Source of the DNA: JBBREP01 sp963716525
GTDB lineage: Bacteria > Actinomycetota > Acidimicrobiia > IMCC26256 > PALSA-610
Length of the DNA: 64,000 nucleotides
Direction: 5' to 3'
NCBI GenBank assembly: GCA_963716525.1
Contig: OY970315.1
Span: 2,666,001-2,730,000 of the forward strand
Shown: piece after piece, positions 8,797 through 17,076 of the stretch
How positions within the stretch are numbered: position 1 is the stretch's first letter
Layout of the letters: each line of letters begins with the position of its first letter
Program-made: the position numbers and the translations under genes
The notes under the pieces: generated by a model
What the model saw: only the letters and a program-made list of their open reading frames with translations
Told to the model about the DNA's origin: nothing
Databases searched by the model: none

Positions 8797-10389
8797 TCAG
8801 CGCGCGCCGGCACGGTGTGTTTTCCAGAAGGAGCGAAGGGACCGTGGATCGACGTAGCGATCGAGTCGGTAGATCGCGAGCGTGCCGGCGACGGTTCGTG
8901 TCCATCGAATGTGGTGTCGCGCAAACGCTGCCGGTAGTGCTCGGTCGCGACTCGCAGAGCGATACATGATCCAGGTCTGCGAGCAGCGCGTCGTCGACGG
9001 TGTCCTGGAGGTCGATGCTCCGTACGACATCGACCGGTGCCAACACGACTCGCTCGTGGCTCGCAAACATGATCGGCGATGCGATCCAATAGTCGGCGTA
9101 CGCAACGTGCACGCCACGCGCCAGGAGGTCACGCGCTGGCTGAGTTCGGATTCGCGGGCCGGAGTTCGAGGCCGTGCACGTCGGACGACGCGGTGTGGAG
9201 CAAGTTTGCAAGGTTGGCGCTGCTGAGGAGGCCTACGGTCAATACGACCACGATCAGCGCTGCGGTACTCGTTACATGTCGCGCCATGAACAGGGCTGCG
9301 ATCGGGACGAGCAAGATCCCATAGCGAGGGTCGACGACATGCCCGGTGGCGGGGGGAATCGCAACAAGAAACGGAAATGCGACGGCGCACCATACGAGTG
9401 GTGTCACGGTCGACAGCGGCGCGCGCAACTCTCGGACGACGAGCACGACGAAAGCGCCGATGGCTGCGACGAAGAGAGCAACACCTACGCCGCCGAATAG
9501 CCAGCCGCCGCGGTATGAACCGCGCAGCCCGAGCGCGCTCGGAAGCAGATTGGTCCAGACGCCGTGGAGGCGTGTCAGATAGCCGCCTGCGTGCTGGGGT
9601 CCGCTGAAGAGGCGCCGGGGACCGTACTCTGCGAGCGCGACCAGCCACGGCGTTGCACCAATCGCGGTCGTCGCGATTGCAATCACGACGGCGCGAGCGG
9701 GAGGCCGAGCGAAGGCGACGGTCGATACGGCCAAGGGGAGCAGCACGAACGCTGCCTGCGGGCTCTGCCACCACGCCAGGCCAGCGACACCGCCGAGGGC
9801 AGCGACTGTCAAGTGGTCCCAGCGCGGGCCGGTCGCGACGAGTCGAATCGCCAGTGCGGTCGCAGCGACGACGAGCACGAACTGCGCCCAGTAGAACCCA
9901 AACTCACGCGTCGAGATGTACAGCGTGCCGGGCCACGCCGCGACGAGAGCGCCCGCCACCCACGCGCGGCATGTCGCCGAACAATCGGCGTCCGGTCGTC
10001 GTCACAATCGCCGCGCCGACCAGCGAGAGCGACAAGGGGACGACGCGAAGTGCGGCGACACCGCGCGCAGCCGTGAATGCGAGCGCAACGACGATGGGTT
10101 CGAGCGTTCCGCCGTAATACTGGCCCCAGAAGAACAACGGCACGTGGTGAGTCGAGCGCATCCGGTCGGCCATCAAACCGACCACGGCTTCGTCGGCATT
10201 CAGCTGCCCGATCGGCGAGCGCAGTAGCACGAGGCGAGCGGTCAGTCCTGCCGCCACGAGAAGGCAGAGCGAGGAGTATCGCGTCAGCGCCGTCACCGAT
10301 GGGCGCGACAATCCGTGTCTTGATGCCAGCACGCGGGAATCGGCCCTGCGGTCGTCGCGGGCACTCGCGGCTCGGGTCGATGACCGCAT
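8797..10389 (-). CDS. PMT/ArnT-like membrane glycosyltransferase, several frameshifts
   Basis: Three minus-strand frames make one protein of about 530 residues. 10389 to about 9950 holds the first membrane helix and the NADEAVVGLMADR segment, the acidic loop typical of GT39/GT83 lipid-dependent glycosyltransferases. About 9950 to 9140 is a polytopic block (WAQFVLVVAATALAIRLV, VVVLTVGLLSSANLANLL). About 9140 to 8797 is a soluble C-terminal part (LARGVHVAYADYWIASP, LAIYRLDRYVDPRSL). Break points are near 9950, 9140 and 8955, each equal to one extra base. The family transfers sugars from polyprenyl-phosphate donors on the outer face of the membrane; the substrate here is unknown. It starts three bases after the RpiR-like gene. 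Either a pseudogene or an indel-rich assembly region. Confidence 0.7.
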
Positions 10390-10392
10390 GAG

Positions 10393-11280
10393 TCAGCTAT
10401 CGACGTCGAGTCGCCGCCCGGCGATCGCCGCGCGCAAATCGTTGAGGTTGTGTAGCGCATTGGTCGCCGCAGCTTCGTCGCGTGCGGCGACCGCGAGCGT
10501 CAGAGCCTCGATGAGCACGAGGGTTGCGCTGTGGCTCGCGAACTCGCCGGGCCGCCCGCGTCCCGATCGCAGCGTAACCGCGACTCGTTTGGCGAGTTTG
10601 CGGCCGAGCGTGTCGGTGACGAGTACCACGGGAGTTGTCAGCTGTGCGCACCTTCCGAGTAATGCACTTACGTGCGGCTGCAACGGGCCGTACGCGAGCA
10701 GGATGACTGCGTCGTCGGCGCGTACCCCGAGGAGCTCATCGGCGAACGAGGTACCGGTTTGCACCATGCTCGTTGTGCGCTTGCCGATGCGGTTTGTTTG
10801 GAGGGCTCCGTACCCTGCCAGGTGCGCGGTCGGTCCTACGCCGCGCCACACGACCCGCTGCGCAACCCACAACAAGTCAACGGCATGGGCGAAGTCGCCG
10901 CGGTCGACGTTGCGCGCCATTGCTTGAAGACCCGTGACCTGTTCGGCGGCGAAACTTGCCAGTAGCTCGTCCGGCTCGGTGTGTTCGAGGGTTCGTTGCA
11001 GGCGAGTGTCTGGTGAAGCCGGCGTCGCCGTGTCGATGAGGTCGTGACGCAGCTCGTGGAGTGAGCTATAGCCTAACGCCTTCGCGGTGCGGATGACGGT
11101 GGCATCGCTAGTACCGAGAAGGGCTCCGAGCGCCGCGGCCGAGAGCACGACCGCGGAGGTGCCGAGCTGCAGAAGCTGCTCGGCAACGCGCCGCTCCGCC
11201 GGCGCAAGATCCTCGTAGCGAGCGTCGAGCCGCTCCCGATAGGACCGTGCCGTCGTCGTCACTGCTACCATTCTCGGCAT
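10393..11280 (-). CDS. RpiR/MurR-family transcriptional regulator with SIS domain
   Basis: The 295-residue protein has an N-terminal helix-turn-helix of the RpiR type (LAPAERRVAEQLLQ, LGTSDATVIRTAKALGYSSLHELR). A C-terminal SIS sugar-phosphate-binding domain follows (RVVWRGVGPTAHLAGYGALQTNRIGKRTTSM, ADDAVILLAYG, TPVVLVTDTLG). Such regulators respond to phosphosugars. ATG at 11280 is the longest start; ATG at 11271 is equally possible. It is divergent from the membrane-protein pair at 11317 across a 36-base gap holding a palindrome, and it precedes the glycosyltransferase by three bases. Control of one or both by a sugar phosphate is inferred. Confidence 0.9.
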   Translation of the reverse strand: MPRMVAVTTTARSYRERLDARYEDLAPAERRVAEQLLQLGTSAVVLSAAALGALLGTSDATVIRTAKALGYSSLHELRHDLIDTATPASPDTRLQRTLEHTEPDELLASFAAEQVTGLQAMARNVDRGDFAHAVDLLWVAQRVVWRGVGPTAHLAGYGALQTNRIGKRTTSMVQTGTSFADELLGVRADDAVILLAYGPLQPHVSALLGRCAQLTTPVVLVTDTLGRKLAKRVAVTLRSGRGRPGEFASHSATLVLIEALTLAVAARDEAAATNALHNLNDLRAAIAGRRLDVDS

Positions 11281-11285
11281 TACTT

Positions 11286-11299
11286 GTAGCGTATGCTAC
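11286..11299. promoter_or_regulatory. Palindrome between divergent regulator and membrane protein
   Basis: GTAGC-GTAT-GCTAC is a perfect inverted repeat (11286-11290 and 11295-11299) in the short gap between the RpiR-type gene and the divergent membrane gene. Another GCTAC half-site lies at 11264-11268. It is a good candidate operator for autoregulation. Confidence 0.5.
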
Positions 11300-11316
11300 T
11301 GAAGGAGTCGGGCTCG

Positions 11317-12060
11317 ATGCATGCTGTCTTGATCGTCGGCGCGGCCTTCCTCGCAGCCGCCGTCGAGATGGTCGAAGCATTGACCATCGTGCTGGCAGTC
11401 GGTGTCACGCGAGGTTGGCGCTCCGCAGGGTGGGGCGTCGCCGCGGCGATCGTCGCGCTCGGCGCAATCGTGGCTGCGATGGGTCCTGCACTGGCCCACT
11501 TGCCGATGGACTCGTTGCGAATCGTCATCGGTGTACTGCTGCTGATCTTCGGCCTTCAATGGCTACGAAAGGCGATTCTGCGCGCCGCGGGCCTCAAGCC
11601 GCTCCACGACGAGGATGCCATCTTCGCCCAAGAAGTTGACGCATTACGTTCGCACGGCGCACGAGACCATGACTGGTACGCGTTCACAGTTGCGTTCAAG
11701 GGCGTGTTCCTCGAAGGGCTGGAAGTCGCATTCATCGTCGTCACCTTTGGCGGGTCACAACACCAAGTCGGTCTGGCCGCAATCGGCGCAGGTGTTGCTC
11801 TCGTGGTCGTACTGATCGTCGGCGCGATCATCCACGCGCCCTTGTCTCGTGTGCCCGAGAACACTCTGAAATTCGCGGTCGGCGTCATGCTCACGGCATT
11901 CGGCACCTTCTGGTCGTCCGAGGGCGCAGGCATCTCCTGGCCGGCCGGCGACGCCGCGCTCGTGGCCCTCGTCGGAGCCGTCGCCGCACTCGCCTTCGTG
12001 TCGATCCAATGGTTGCGCAGGGCACCGGCGACCGAGCTTGCGTTCGGCGAAGCGGCATGA
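11317..12060 (+). CDS. COG4280-like polytopic membrane protein
   Basis: The 247-residue protein has about seven hydrophobic segments. It has the paired motifs VEMVEALTIVLAVGVTRGW near the N-terminus and VAFKGVFLEGLEVAFIV in the middle, which mark an uncharacterised membrane family (COG4280) that looks distantly like ion permeases with repeated acidic motifs in helices. ATG 11317 is chosen over 11293 because GAAGGAG (11301-11307) sits nine bases before it. It is divergent from the RpiR-type regulator and translationally coupled to the next gene (ATGA at 12057-12060). Cation transport is a guess from the intramembrane Glu residues. Confidence 0.8.
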   Translation: MHAVLIVGAAFLAAAVEMVEALTIVLAVGVTRGWRSAGWGVAAAIVALGAIVAAMGPALAHLPMDSLRIVIGVLLLIFGLQWLRKAILRAAGLKPLHDEDAIFAQEVDALRSHGARDHDWYAFTVAFKGVFLEGLEVAFIVVTFGGSQHQVGLAAIGAGVALVVVLIVGAIIHAPLSRVPENTLKFAVGVMLTAFGTFWSSEGAGISWPAGDAALVALVGAVAALAFVSIQWLRRAPATELAFGEAA

Positions 12061-12299
12061 GGACCGTGCGGAACTTCGGTCGGTTCTGGATCGACTTCGT
12101 CGTCGGCGACGACTGGCGTATCGCAGTGTGGGTGATCGCGTGGGTCACGGCGACCGTCGTGCTCGCTCGCCGCTGGGACGTCTGGCCGTTGATGCCGTGC
12201 GGCGTCACGGTCGCGCTCGCACATTCGCTGCGGCGCGCAACGCGTCGTGCCGCTGGCCCTGCGATCGAACTTGAGCACGGAACGGATGGCGCGACCTGA
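12057..12299 (+). CDS. Small membrane protein
   Basis: An 80-residue protein with one or two hydrophobic segments (WRIAVWVIAWVTATVVLA and LMPCGVTVALAHSL). Its ATG overlaps the TGA of the preceding membrane protein by four bases, so it is the second gene of that operon and probably a partner of it. No family recognised. A short hairpin follows the stop directly. Confidence 0.75.
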   Translation: MRTVRNFGRFWIDFVVGDDWRIAVWVIAWVTATVVLARRWDVWPLMPCGVTVALAHSLRRATRRAAGPAIELEHGTDGAT

Positions 12300-12317
12300 A
12301 GATTCGGCCTCGAATCT
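12300..12317. terminator. Hairpin between convergent genes
   Basis: AGATTCG (12300-12306) and CGAATCT (12311-12317) are perfect 7-bp arms with a 4-base loop. The hairpin starts right after the TGA at 12297-12299 and lies 41 bases from the end of the convergent receiver gene. No T-run. Confidence 0.5.
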
Positions 12318-12357
12318 CGGACGACTTTGCGGTCCGGACGGCAGTGGCCTACGCCTG

Positions 12358-12729
12358 TCAGACAAGGAACTCGGCGACCTGCGCCAACAGTGCCGCGACG
12401 CTGAAAGGCTTTTGGATCCGGACGGCAATGTGCTCGGCGCCCGGCCGCTGCCAATCGCGCTGGTCGCCGGCGCTCAACAGGATGACCGGAATCTCAACAC
12501 CGGCGCACCGCACCCGTTCGACCACTCCGAATCCATCGAGCCCGGGCAACGACGCGTCCAGCAGCAGGAGGTCGGGGCCGACATCGACGATCGTGTCCAC
12601 AGCGGACAAGCCGTCGGCTGCGGTCACAACTCGGTAGCCACCGAGAGACAGCGCACGGGACAACAACTCTCGAATGGCCGCATCGTCATCGACCACAAGC
12701 ACGCAATACGACCCGTCGGTGTCGGCCAT
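12358..12729 (-). CDS. Single-domain response regulator (CheY-like)
   Basis: This 123-residue stand-alone receiver shows acidic-pocket residues in VLVVDDD, the phospho-acceptor Asp in LLLLDASLPGLDGF, the switch Ser in VILLSAG and Lys in IQKPFS. There is no output domain. ATG 12729 is chosen; the upstream TTG at 12735 adds two residues. No kinase is adjacent, so it could serve a distant phosphorelay. The hypothetical gene at 12752 lies 22 bases upstream on the same strand and may share its transcript. Confidence 0.88.
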   Translation of the reverse strand: MADTDGSYCVLVVDDDAAIRELLSRALSLGGYRVVTAADGLSAVDTIVDVGPDLLLLDASLPGLDGFGVVERVRCAGVEIPVILLSAGDQRDWQRPGAEHIAVRIQKPFSVAALLAQVAEFLV

Positions 12730-12751
12730 GCGCAATTCTCACAGCACAATC

Positions 12752-13021
12752 TCAGAGCGTGCTGGGAAATCGCCCGAGCTGGTCTGTCAACACAATGTCG
12801 TGACGGCTGTCCGCGCGGAGCACCACGAGGACGGCGCTCATCGGCCACTGGAAGTCGAGGACCGCACGGGTCACCTTGCCGGCCTTTCGGCGAGCCGACG
12901 CGCGGTGGGCATCTTCTCCCAACGCCAGGTCGTCGACCAGCACGTGGCCGGCGCCAGCGGACCGCTTATCGGGCGGAGTGCACCAAGGGTCGTTCGGCCA
13001 CGCCTTGATGGGCACGGTCAA
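12752..13021 (-). CDS. Hypothetical protein, 89 residues
   Basis: I do not recognise this protein. It is soluble, with a central segment VTRAVLDFQWPMSAVLVVLRADSRHDIVLTDQLG. Support as a real gene comes from consistently GC-rich third codon positions and its place 22 bases upstream of the receiver gene on the same strand. It has no signal peptide or membrane segment. Confidence 0.5.
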   Translation of the reverse strand: MTVPIKAWPNDPWCTPPDKRSAGAGHVLVDDLALGEDAHRASARRKAGKVTRAVLDFQWPMSAVLVVLRADSRHDIVLTDQLGRFPSTL

Positions 13022-13086
13022 AATTGCACTTACAGGAGACGCGCCTCACCTTCACTTCGCATTCGCCTGCATACGGTCACGGCCTC

Positions 13087-13257
13087 ATGACCCGATGGCC
13101 TGCGGGGATCTGGGTGTGCCGCCACTGCGGCGCGCCCAACGCGAACGACCGGTGGCGGTGCGATTACTGCCACCGGCCGAGCCTTCGCGCCTTGACGACA
13201 GCTGTCGCGATCGTCGTCCTTCTCGCTGCCGTCGTGGTGCTCTTCCTTGTGCTCTGA
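13087..13257 (+). CDS. Zinc-ribbon single-pass membrane protein
   Basis: The 56-residue protein has a compact zinc ribbon (CRHCGAPNANDRWRCDYC: two CxxC pairs) followed by one membrane helix (ALTTAVAIVVLLAAVVVLF). ATG 13087 is preferred because it starts just before the ribbon. A 21-codon upstream extension to 13024 is open but has no family-like features. The family of small zinc-ribbon membrane proteins has no defined role. The end of the gene is part of a three-fold 10-bp tandem repeat. Confidence 0.7.
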   Translation: MTRWPAGIWVCRHCGAPNANDRWRCDYCHRPSLRALTTAVAIVVLLAAVVVLFLVL

Positions 13258-13278
13258 CGTGCTCTGACGTGCTCTGAC
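13249..13278. repeat. Three tandem copies of GTGCTCTGAC
   Basis: Three perfect copies of the 10-mer run from the last codons of the zinc-ribbon gene across its stop. The remaining 170 bases to the next gene (13279-13450) show no feature. Confidence 0.8.
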
Positions 13279-13450
13279 TCAGCGTCCCGCCGCTGGCGCG
13301 CTCGCAGCCGCCGATTGTGACCAACGGTCTGCACTACTACATGGCTTCCGTCCCGGTGACGACGCTCGTTGAAGTTCCTCAGTGTTGCTCGGCAGGTCTG
13401 GGGAGCACTACACGAGCGTGGTCACCGGACCTGGCGTGTTACGGATGGGG

Positions 13451-14047
13451 TCAGTGCCAGCCAGGGCGCGACCTGATCTTGAACCCGGCTCTCCGGAAGC
13501 GATTGGCAACGGTCGAGGGATCGATGCCGAACCGAGTGGCGACCTTGGCGAGTGATTCGCCGTCTGCGTAGTGGCGCGCAGCCGTGGCGAGCGCTTGTTC
13601 ATCCCATGGCGTCGATGCCGGCAGGCGCTCGACGCCGCGCCGCTTCAGGTGGGTCGCGATGGTGCTGCGGTGGACGCCGAGTCGGTTTGCGGCGTGCCTA
13701 ACGCTTTCGCCGTCACGGTACGCGCCGACCAGTGCATCGACATCTCCGGCACGGAGTCGGCGCTGTACGCGTTTCGACGCCGACGCTCGAAGACCCCCAC
13801 GCGCTCCCGTTGTGTCGGTCGCCGTACTGTCGGGGTTTGAAAGCTGTCCCGTATCCTCCCGACCACGCGAATCGATCGACGTGTGCGAGGAGCTTCGCTG
13901 CTTCAATGTCTCGGCTTGCAGGCGGTCCGCATCGCCGACCTCTGGCGGTGCCAGGGTCGTGAGGCACTCGGGAAGGTTTGAAAGCCGTCCCCGAAGGTCC
14001 ACCAAAACTGGTTCGTTGACACACCGCCGCCGCGTCGAGGAACTCAC
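13451..14047 (-). CDS. Helix-turn-helix protein of resolvase-associated type
   Basis: The ORF is 198 residues, but only its second half looks folded. It holds two helix-turn-helix units, DGESVRHAANRLGVHRSTIATHLKRRGV and DGESLAKVATRFGIDPSTVANRFRRAGF. They are of the type found at the C-terminus of actinobacterial serine recombinases. The first half is low in conserved features, and a 17-bp direct repeat lies in the DNA there, so the true start is probably well downstream of 14047. It is most likely a fragment left by a recombinase-type element. Confidence 0.55.
   Translation of the reverse strand: MSSSTRRRCVNEPVLVDLRGRLSNLPECLTTLAPPEVGDADRLQAETLKQRSSSHTSIDSRGREDTGQLSNPDSTATDTTGARGGLRASASKRVQRRLRAGDVDALVGAYRDGESVRHAANRLGVHRSTIATHLKRRGVERLPASTPWDEQALATAARHYADGESLAKVATRFGIDPSTVANRFRRAGFKIRSRPGWH
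13834..13991. repeat. Pair of GGTTTGAAAGCyGTCCC direct repeats
   Basis: A 17-mer at 13834-13850 recurs at 13975-13991 with one mismatch. Both lie inside the non-conserved 5' half of the HTH gene, 141 bases apart. Repeats of this kind close to resolvase-like HTH fragments may be recombination-site remnants. Confidence 0.5.
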
Positions 14048-14436
14048 GATCGATACGAGACTGCCCCTGCACCCCGCCAGTCTGAACGAACCCGGCCCAG
14101 ATCGCGAGCACTCCGAGCAGGATTGCTCAGCAGTCTCCTAGCACGGCAATCGATCGCAGCCGCGGGGTCTGTCCACCCACCGTCATTCAGCTGCGATAGT
14201 TGCGCCTTGCTAGCCCGCGTGAACGGATTGACATTGCGTCGCGGCGCGGGCGCGATACCCGTCGCTCGCCCTGACGTAGATCGCAGTCGCCCGCTTCAGC
14301 GCCACCAAATCGGGGTGCTCTGCCTCGGCCAGCTTCGCTATCTGCGCGACGGAGCCAGCAATCTCCTTGAGCTCGATTTGCGACGCGTTCGATTGCGGGA
14401 CCTTCGACTGCGCCTGAGCGACGGTAATCAGCCTTA

Positions 14437-15367
14437 GAGGCTGTCGCGTTTGTTTGTCCTGCGCGTTCAGGGTGTGGTGAGTCGTCGTAGGAGGAGGCGG
14501 CTGTGGGCGGCCCAGACGAATCCTTCGGTAACGGCTGGGTCGCGTTCATAGTCGATTTGTAGGCGCCGGTTATTGATGAGCCACGACCAGGTTCGCTCGA
14601 CGATCCAGCGTTTGGGCAGGACCTTGAACTCGTGGGCGTGGATCCGGTCGACGACTTCGGCCGATACGTGCCGTGCGCGGCAGTGCCGCAGGAACGTCTG
14701 TTTGAAGCCGCCGTCACACCACAGCTTCGCGAGTCGTCGCGACTTCGGTCGGGCCTCGTCGAAGACGTCGATCCCGCCGGCGTTGTCGCTCGTGCTCGCG
14801 GCGACGACGACCACCGCGATCAGCAAGCCGAGCGTGTCGACGATTCCGAACACTTTGCGGCCGGAGATCTTCTTGCCGGCGTCAAAGCCTCTGCAATCAT
14901 TGGTCACTGTCGATGCGCCGCGCACGCTACGAGCGTCGATGATCGCGGCCGACGGGTCGGCATCGTGGCCTTCGGCCTCGCGCACCAGGCCACGGAGGCG
15001 ACCACACACCCGTTCCCACAGCCCGTCGCGTGACCAGGCCAGGTGGTAGCGGTGCACGGTGTTCCAGTTCGGGTACCGGTCGGGCAACGCCCGCCACTGG
15101 CAGCCCGTCGCAGTCACGTAGAGGATCGCGTCGACGATCTGGCGGTGGGTGTGGAGGCGGGGTCGGCCCATCCGCCCCGGCGAGCACGGCGAGTCGAACA
15201 GATCGGCGATAAGCGCCCACTCGTCATCAGCCAAATCGCCGTGAACAGTCCGCCACGTATTCGTTGTCTTCACGATATCAGCATCTATGGAATTGACTAT
15301 ATACCGATCAACGACCCGAACAGCAGCAATTCACACGTCGACCGGCGCGAACTTTCCGAACAGCCTC
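14437..15367 (-). mobile_element. IS5-family insertion sequence, copy 1 (931 bp)
   Basis: The ends are GAGGCTGT...ACAGCCTC (perfect 8-bp terminal inverted repeat), flanked on both sides by TTA (14434-14436 and 15368-15370), a 3-bp target duplication. The element has one transposase gene on the minus strand. It equals copy 2 (22326-23256) in length, and only one base difference was noticed (A at 15335, G at 23224). The 3-bp TnA-type duplication fits the IS1031-like branch of IS5. The intact duplication shows insertion in place rather than rearrangement. Confidence 0.93.
14467..15273 (-). CDS. IS5-family transposase, copy 1
   Basis: The 268-residue transposase has an N-terminal DUF4096-type region (LADDEWALIADLF, GRPRLHTHRQIVDAILY, GCQWRALPDRYPNW) followed by a DDE domain. 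First Asp is in AAIIDARSVRG, second in AKLWCDGGFK, and Glu in WIVERTWSWL. All three acidic residues are present in a single uninterrupted frame, so it is probably functional. The protein is identical to that of copy 2. It reads away from the 5' half of the lipoprotein gene it splits and in the same direction as that gene. Confidence 0.93.
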   Translation of the reverse strand: MKTTNTWRTVHGDLADDEWALIADLFDSPCSPGRMGRPRLHTHRQIVDAILYVTATGCQWRALPDRYPNWNTVHRYHLAWSRDGLWERVCGRLRGLVREAEGHDADPSAAIIDARSVRGASTVTNDCRGFDAGKKISGRKVFGIVDTLGLLIAVVVVAASTSDNAGGIDVFDEARPKSRRLAKLWCDGGFKQTFLRHCRARHVSAEVVDRIHAHEFKVLPKRWIVERTWSWLINNRRLQIDYERDPAVTEGFVWAAHSRLLLRRLTTP

Positions 15368-15622
15368 TTACAGATAGAGACCTAGCCGCCGAATCAAAGG
15401 TGCGGGAGTGCGCAGTGTTGAAAGCGTGAATAGCGTCGACGACCTTGCTGACGGACTTGCAGGGCGCATTATCGTGCCCGCGCACTGACGAAGTGGGTGT
15501 GTTGTCCGTTGCGTCGTGAGTACCAGTCTTACTGTCTGCTGAGGTCGCCTTTGGAGCACTCGACGCGCAGCCAGCGACTGATCCGAGTAGCACGACCATT
15601 AGAGCGCCGGTGATCGCTTGTT

Positions 15623-16843
15623 TCATCCGATCCAGCCTGCGCCATGAATGTCGAATGGAATCGCGCTGTGCAGTATCTGCTGAAGCCAGAACGGAACTTC
15701 CCACGCGTCGAAGTCGTAGCGATCGTAGATCCAGAAGCAATGCGCGCTGTCTCGGCCGATCGTGAAGTGTCGCAACGCGAACCACATGTCGCTCGGGAAC
15801 GGCGCTTCCCACACGAGTTGCTCACCCACGCCAATCTGCTTGGCCTTGTCGATGAACTGCGGATAAGACATGAAATAGGACCACGGGATCACGACAGCGT
15901 CGGAGTAACCGCTCTCGAAACGGTTGATGAGCCAGTCGCGTAGGTCATGGTCGGCTGTTGAAACCCCGCTGTAGGTCCGGCAGGTCTCCACCGGCGGCGG
16001 CTGCTGCCCGCCATTCGATCCGCCAGAACCGGCACTACCGCCGCCCGTATTGCCGCCACCACCGCCGGGACTACCCCCGGCACCAGAACTGGCACCCCAT
16101 GACACGTGGTTCGACTCAATGCCGCCCGCCACGACCCAGTGATCTGGACCGTCGCCCGAATAGCACTGGCCGCTCGTTGCGGCCGAACCGCTGCCATCCG
16201 TTCGCATTGTGAACGTCCGAAAGCCCGATGGCGACACAGAGTCGTAACAGCTCACCGAGACGCTTGAACTCGCGCCAAATTCGGAGATCGAGATGGAATA
16301 CCAGTAGCCCACGGGCGCGCTTGAGCCTTGGCTCAGGCTGACCGACGGATTGCCGGGCGGTGGCGGAGGAGATGTCGTCGGCGGCGGTGACGTGGTCGGT
16401 GGTGTAGATCCGCAGAGAGGAACATTCGAGTCGACGTACGGAGTGCCGACGAGGCTCCCACTCGTTTGCCCGTTGTTGTAGAAGGCGTCAGCAGACACGT
16501 AGTACTGGTTGTTCCACGGGTCCGACGCAATCTGATACCACCAGTCGTTGCCATTCGCGACTGCGAAACCATGCAGCGCGCACGTGATTTGAACCGTGTC
16601 GTAGGCCGGAATGGTCGGTCCTTCGTATCCACCAGCGTTGGCGTAGTTCGTCCACGTGTGTGCATCGCCGCCAGTCGTTTCCGCGTACGTGTCTGCTGAC
16701 GCTGGCCCAGCGCTAAGCGCGACAAGACCAAGCATCGCGACAGCCACGACCGCGACAGCGACCGCACGCCGAGGTCGTCCGATTCCGTTCGCTGCCTCTA
16801 CGCGATGCGATCGCGTCACTTCACTCGATCGACGCTTCAACAT
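15623..16843 (-). CDS. Secreted SH3-like protein with Pro/Gly-rich linkers
   Basis: ATG 16843 follows a GGGAGG ribosome site; the GTG at 16855 overlaps that site and is rejected. The 406-residue protein has an Arg-rich n-region and a signal peptide (VAVAVVAVAMLGLVALSAGPASA). Next comes an SH3-like domain (TWTNYANAGG, VQITCALHGFAV, DWWYQIAS, YYVSADAFYN) common in actinobacterial exported proteins. Two linkers, TSPPPTTSPPPPP and a Gly/Ser-rich one, separate a small beta domain from a C-terminal region of about 130 residues rich in Trp and Phe that I do not recognise. A cell-wall-binding or adhesive role is inferred. It is coupled to the interrupted lipoprotein gene by ATGA. Confidence 0.8.
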   Translation of the reverse strand: MLKRRSSEVTRSHRVEAANGIGRPRRAVAVAVVAVAMLGLVALSAGPASADTYAETTGGDAHTWTNYANAGGYEGPTIPAYDTVQITCALHGFAVANGNDWWYQIASDPWNNQYYVSADAFYNNGQTSGSLVGTPYVDSNVPLCGSTPPTTSPPPTTSPPPPPGNPSVSLSQGSSAPVGYWYSISISEFGASSSVSVSCYDSVSPSGFRTFTMRTDGSGSAATSGQCYSGDGPDHWVVAGGIESNHVSWGASSGAGGSPGGGGGNTGGGSAGSGGSNGGQQPPPVETCRTYSGVSTADHDLRDWLINRFESGYSDAVVIPWSYFMSYPQFIDKAKQIGVGEQLVWEAPFPSDMWFALRHFTIGRDSAHCFWIYDRYDFDAWEVPFWLQQILHSAIPFDIHGAGWIG

Positions 16844-17076
16844 CGCGCCTCCCACAGCCGTTCGAACTTCTCAACGCGCACCGTAGACCGCGCGCAATAA
16901 CTGAACAAGCCGTTTAGCGTGGTGGCGCGAAAGCCCTGGTGTCCAAGGTTTGTCGTGATGTTCGTTGGTAGATTCGCCATTTCAGCGAGGAATGCGGCAG
17001 GCCAGCGGGCTGCGGTACCGGTGAGCAGCGAACTGAGTCGAGGCTCTACCGTCGGTACACGGGAGCGTGACGCAAA

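Larger units (their letters stand above)
14210..15626 (-). pseudogene. Lipoprotein gene split by IS copy 1
   Basis: From ATG 15626 the minus strand encodes a lipoprotein signal (MKQAITGALMVVLLGSVAGC, lipobox VAGC) and a soluble domain up to 15368. The IS (14437-15367) and its TTA target duplication then interrupt it. Removing the IS and one TTA rejoins the frame at 14433, which runs open to TAG at 14210-14212 (a segment including SKVPQSNASQIELKEIAG). The restored gene is 483 bases, 160 residues. Its ATG overlaps the TGA of the secreted SH3-like protein (ATGA, 15623-15626), so the two were a coupled pair. Function unknown. The truncated form still begins with an intact lipobox and would end inside the IS. 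Confidence 0.85.

Noticed and set aside
13249..13278. The three GTGCTCTGAC units as an iteron origin or operator
   Set aside because: Only three units, one of them coding for the end of a small gene, and no replication gene nearby. Simple tandem duplication is enough.
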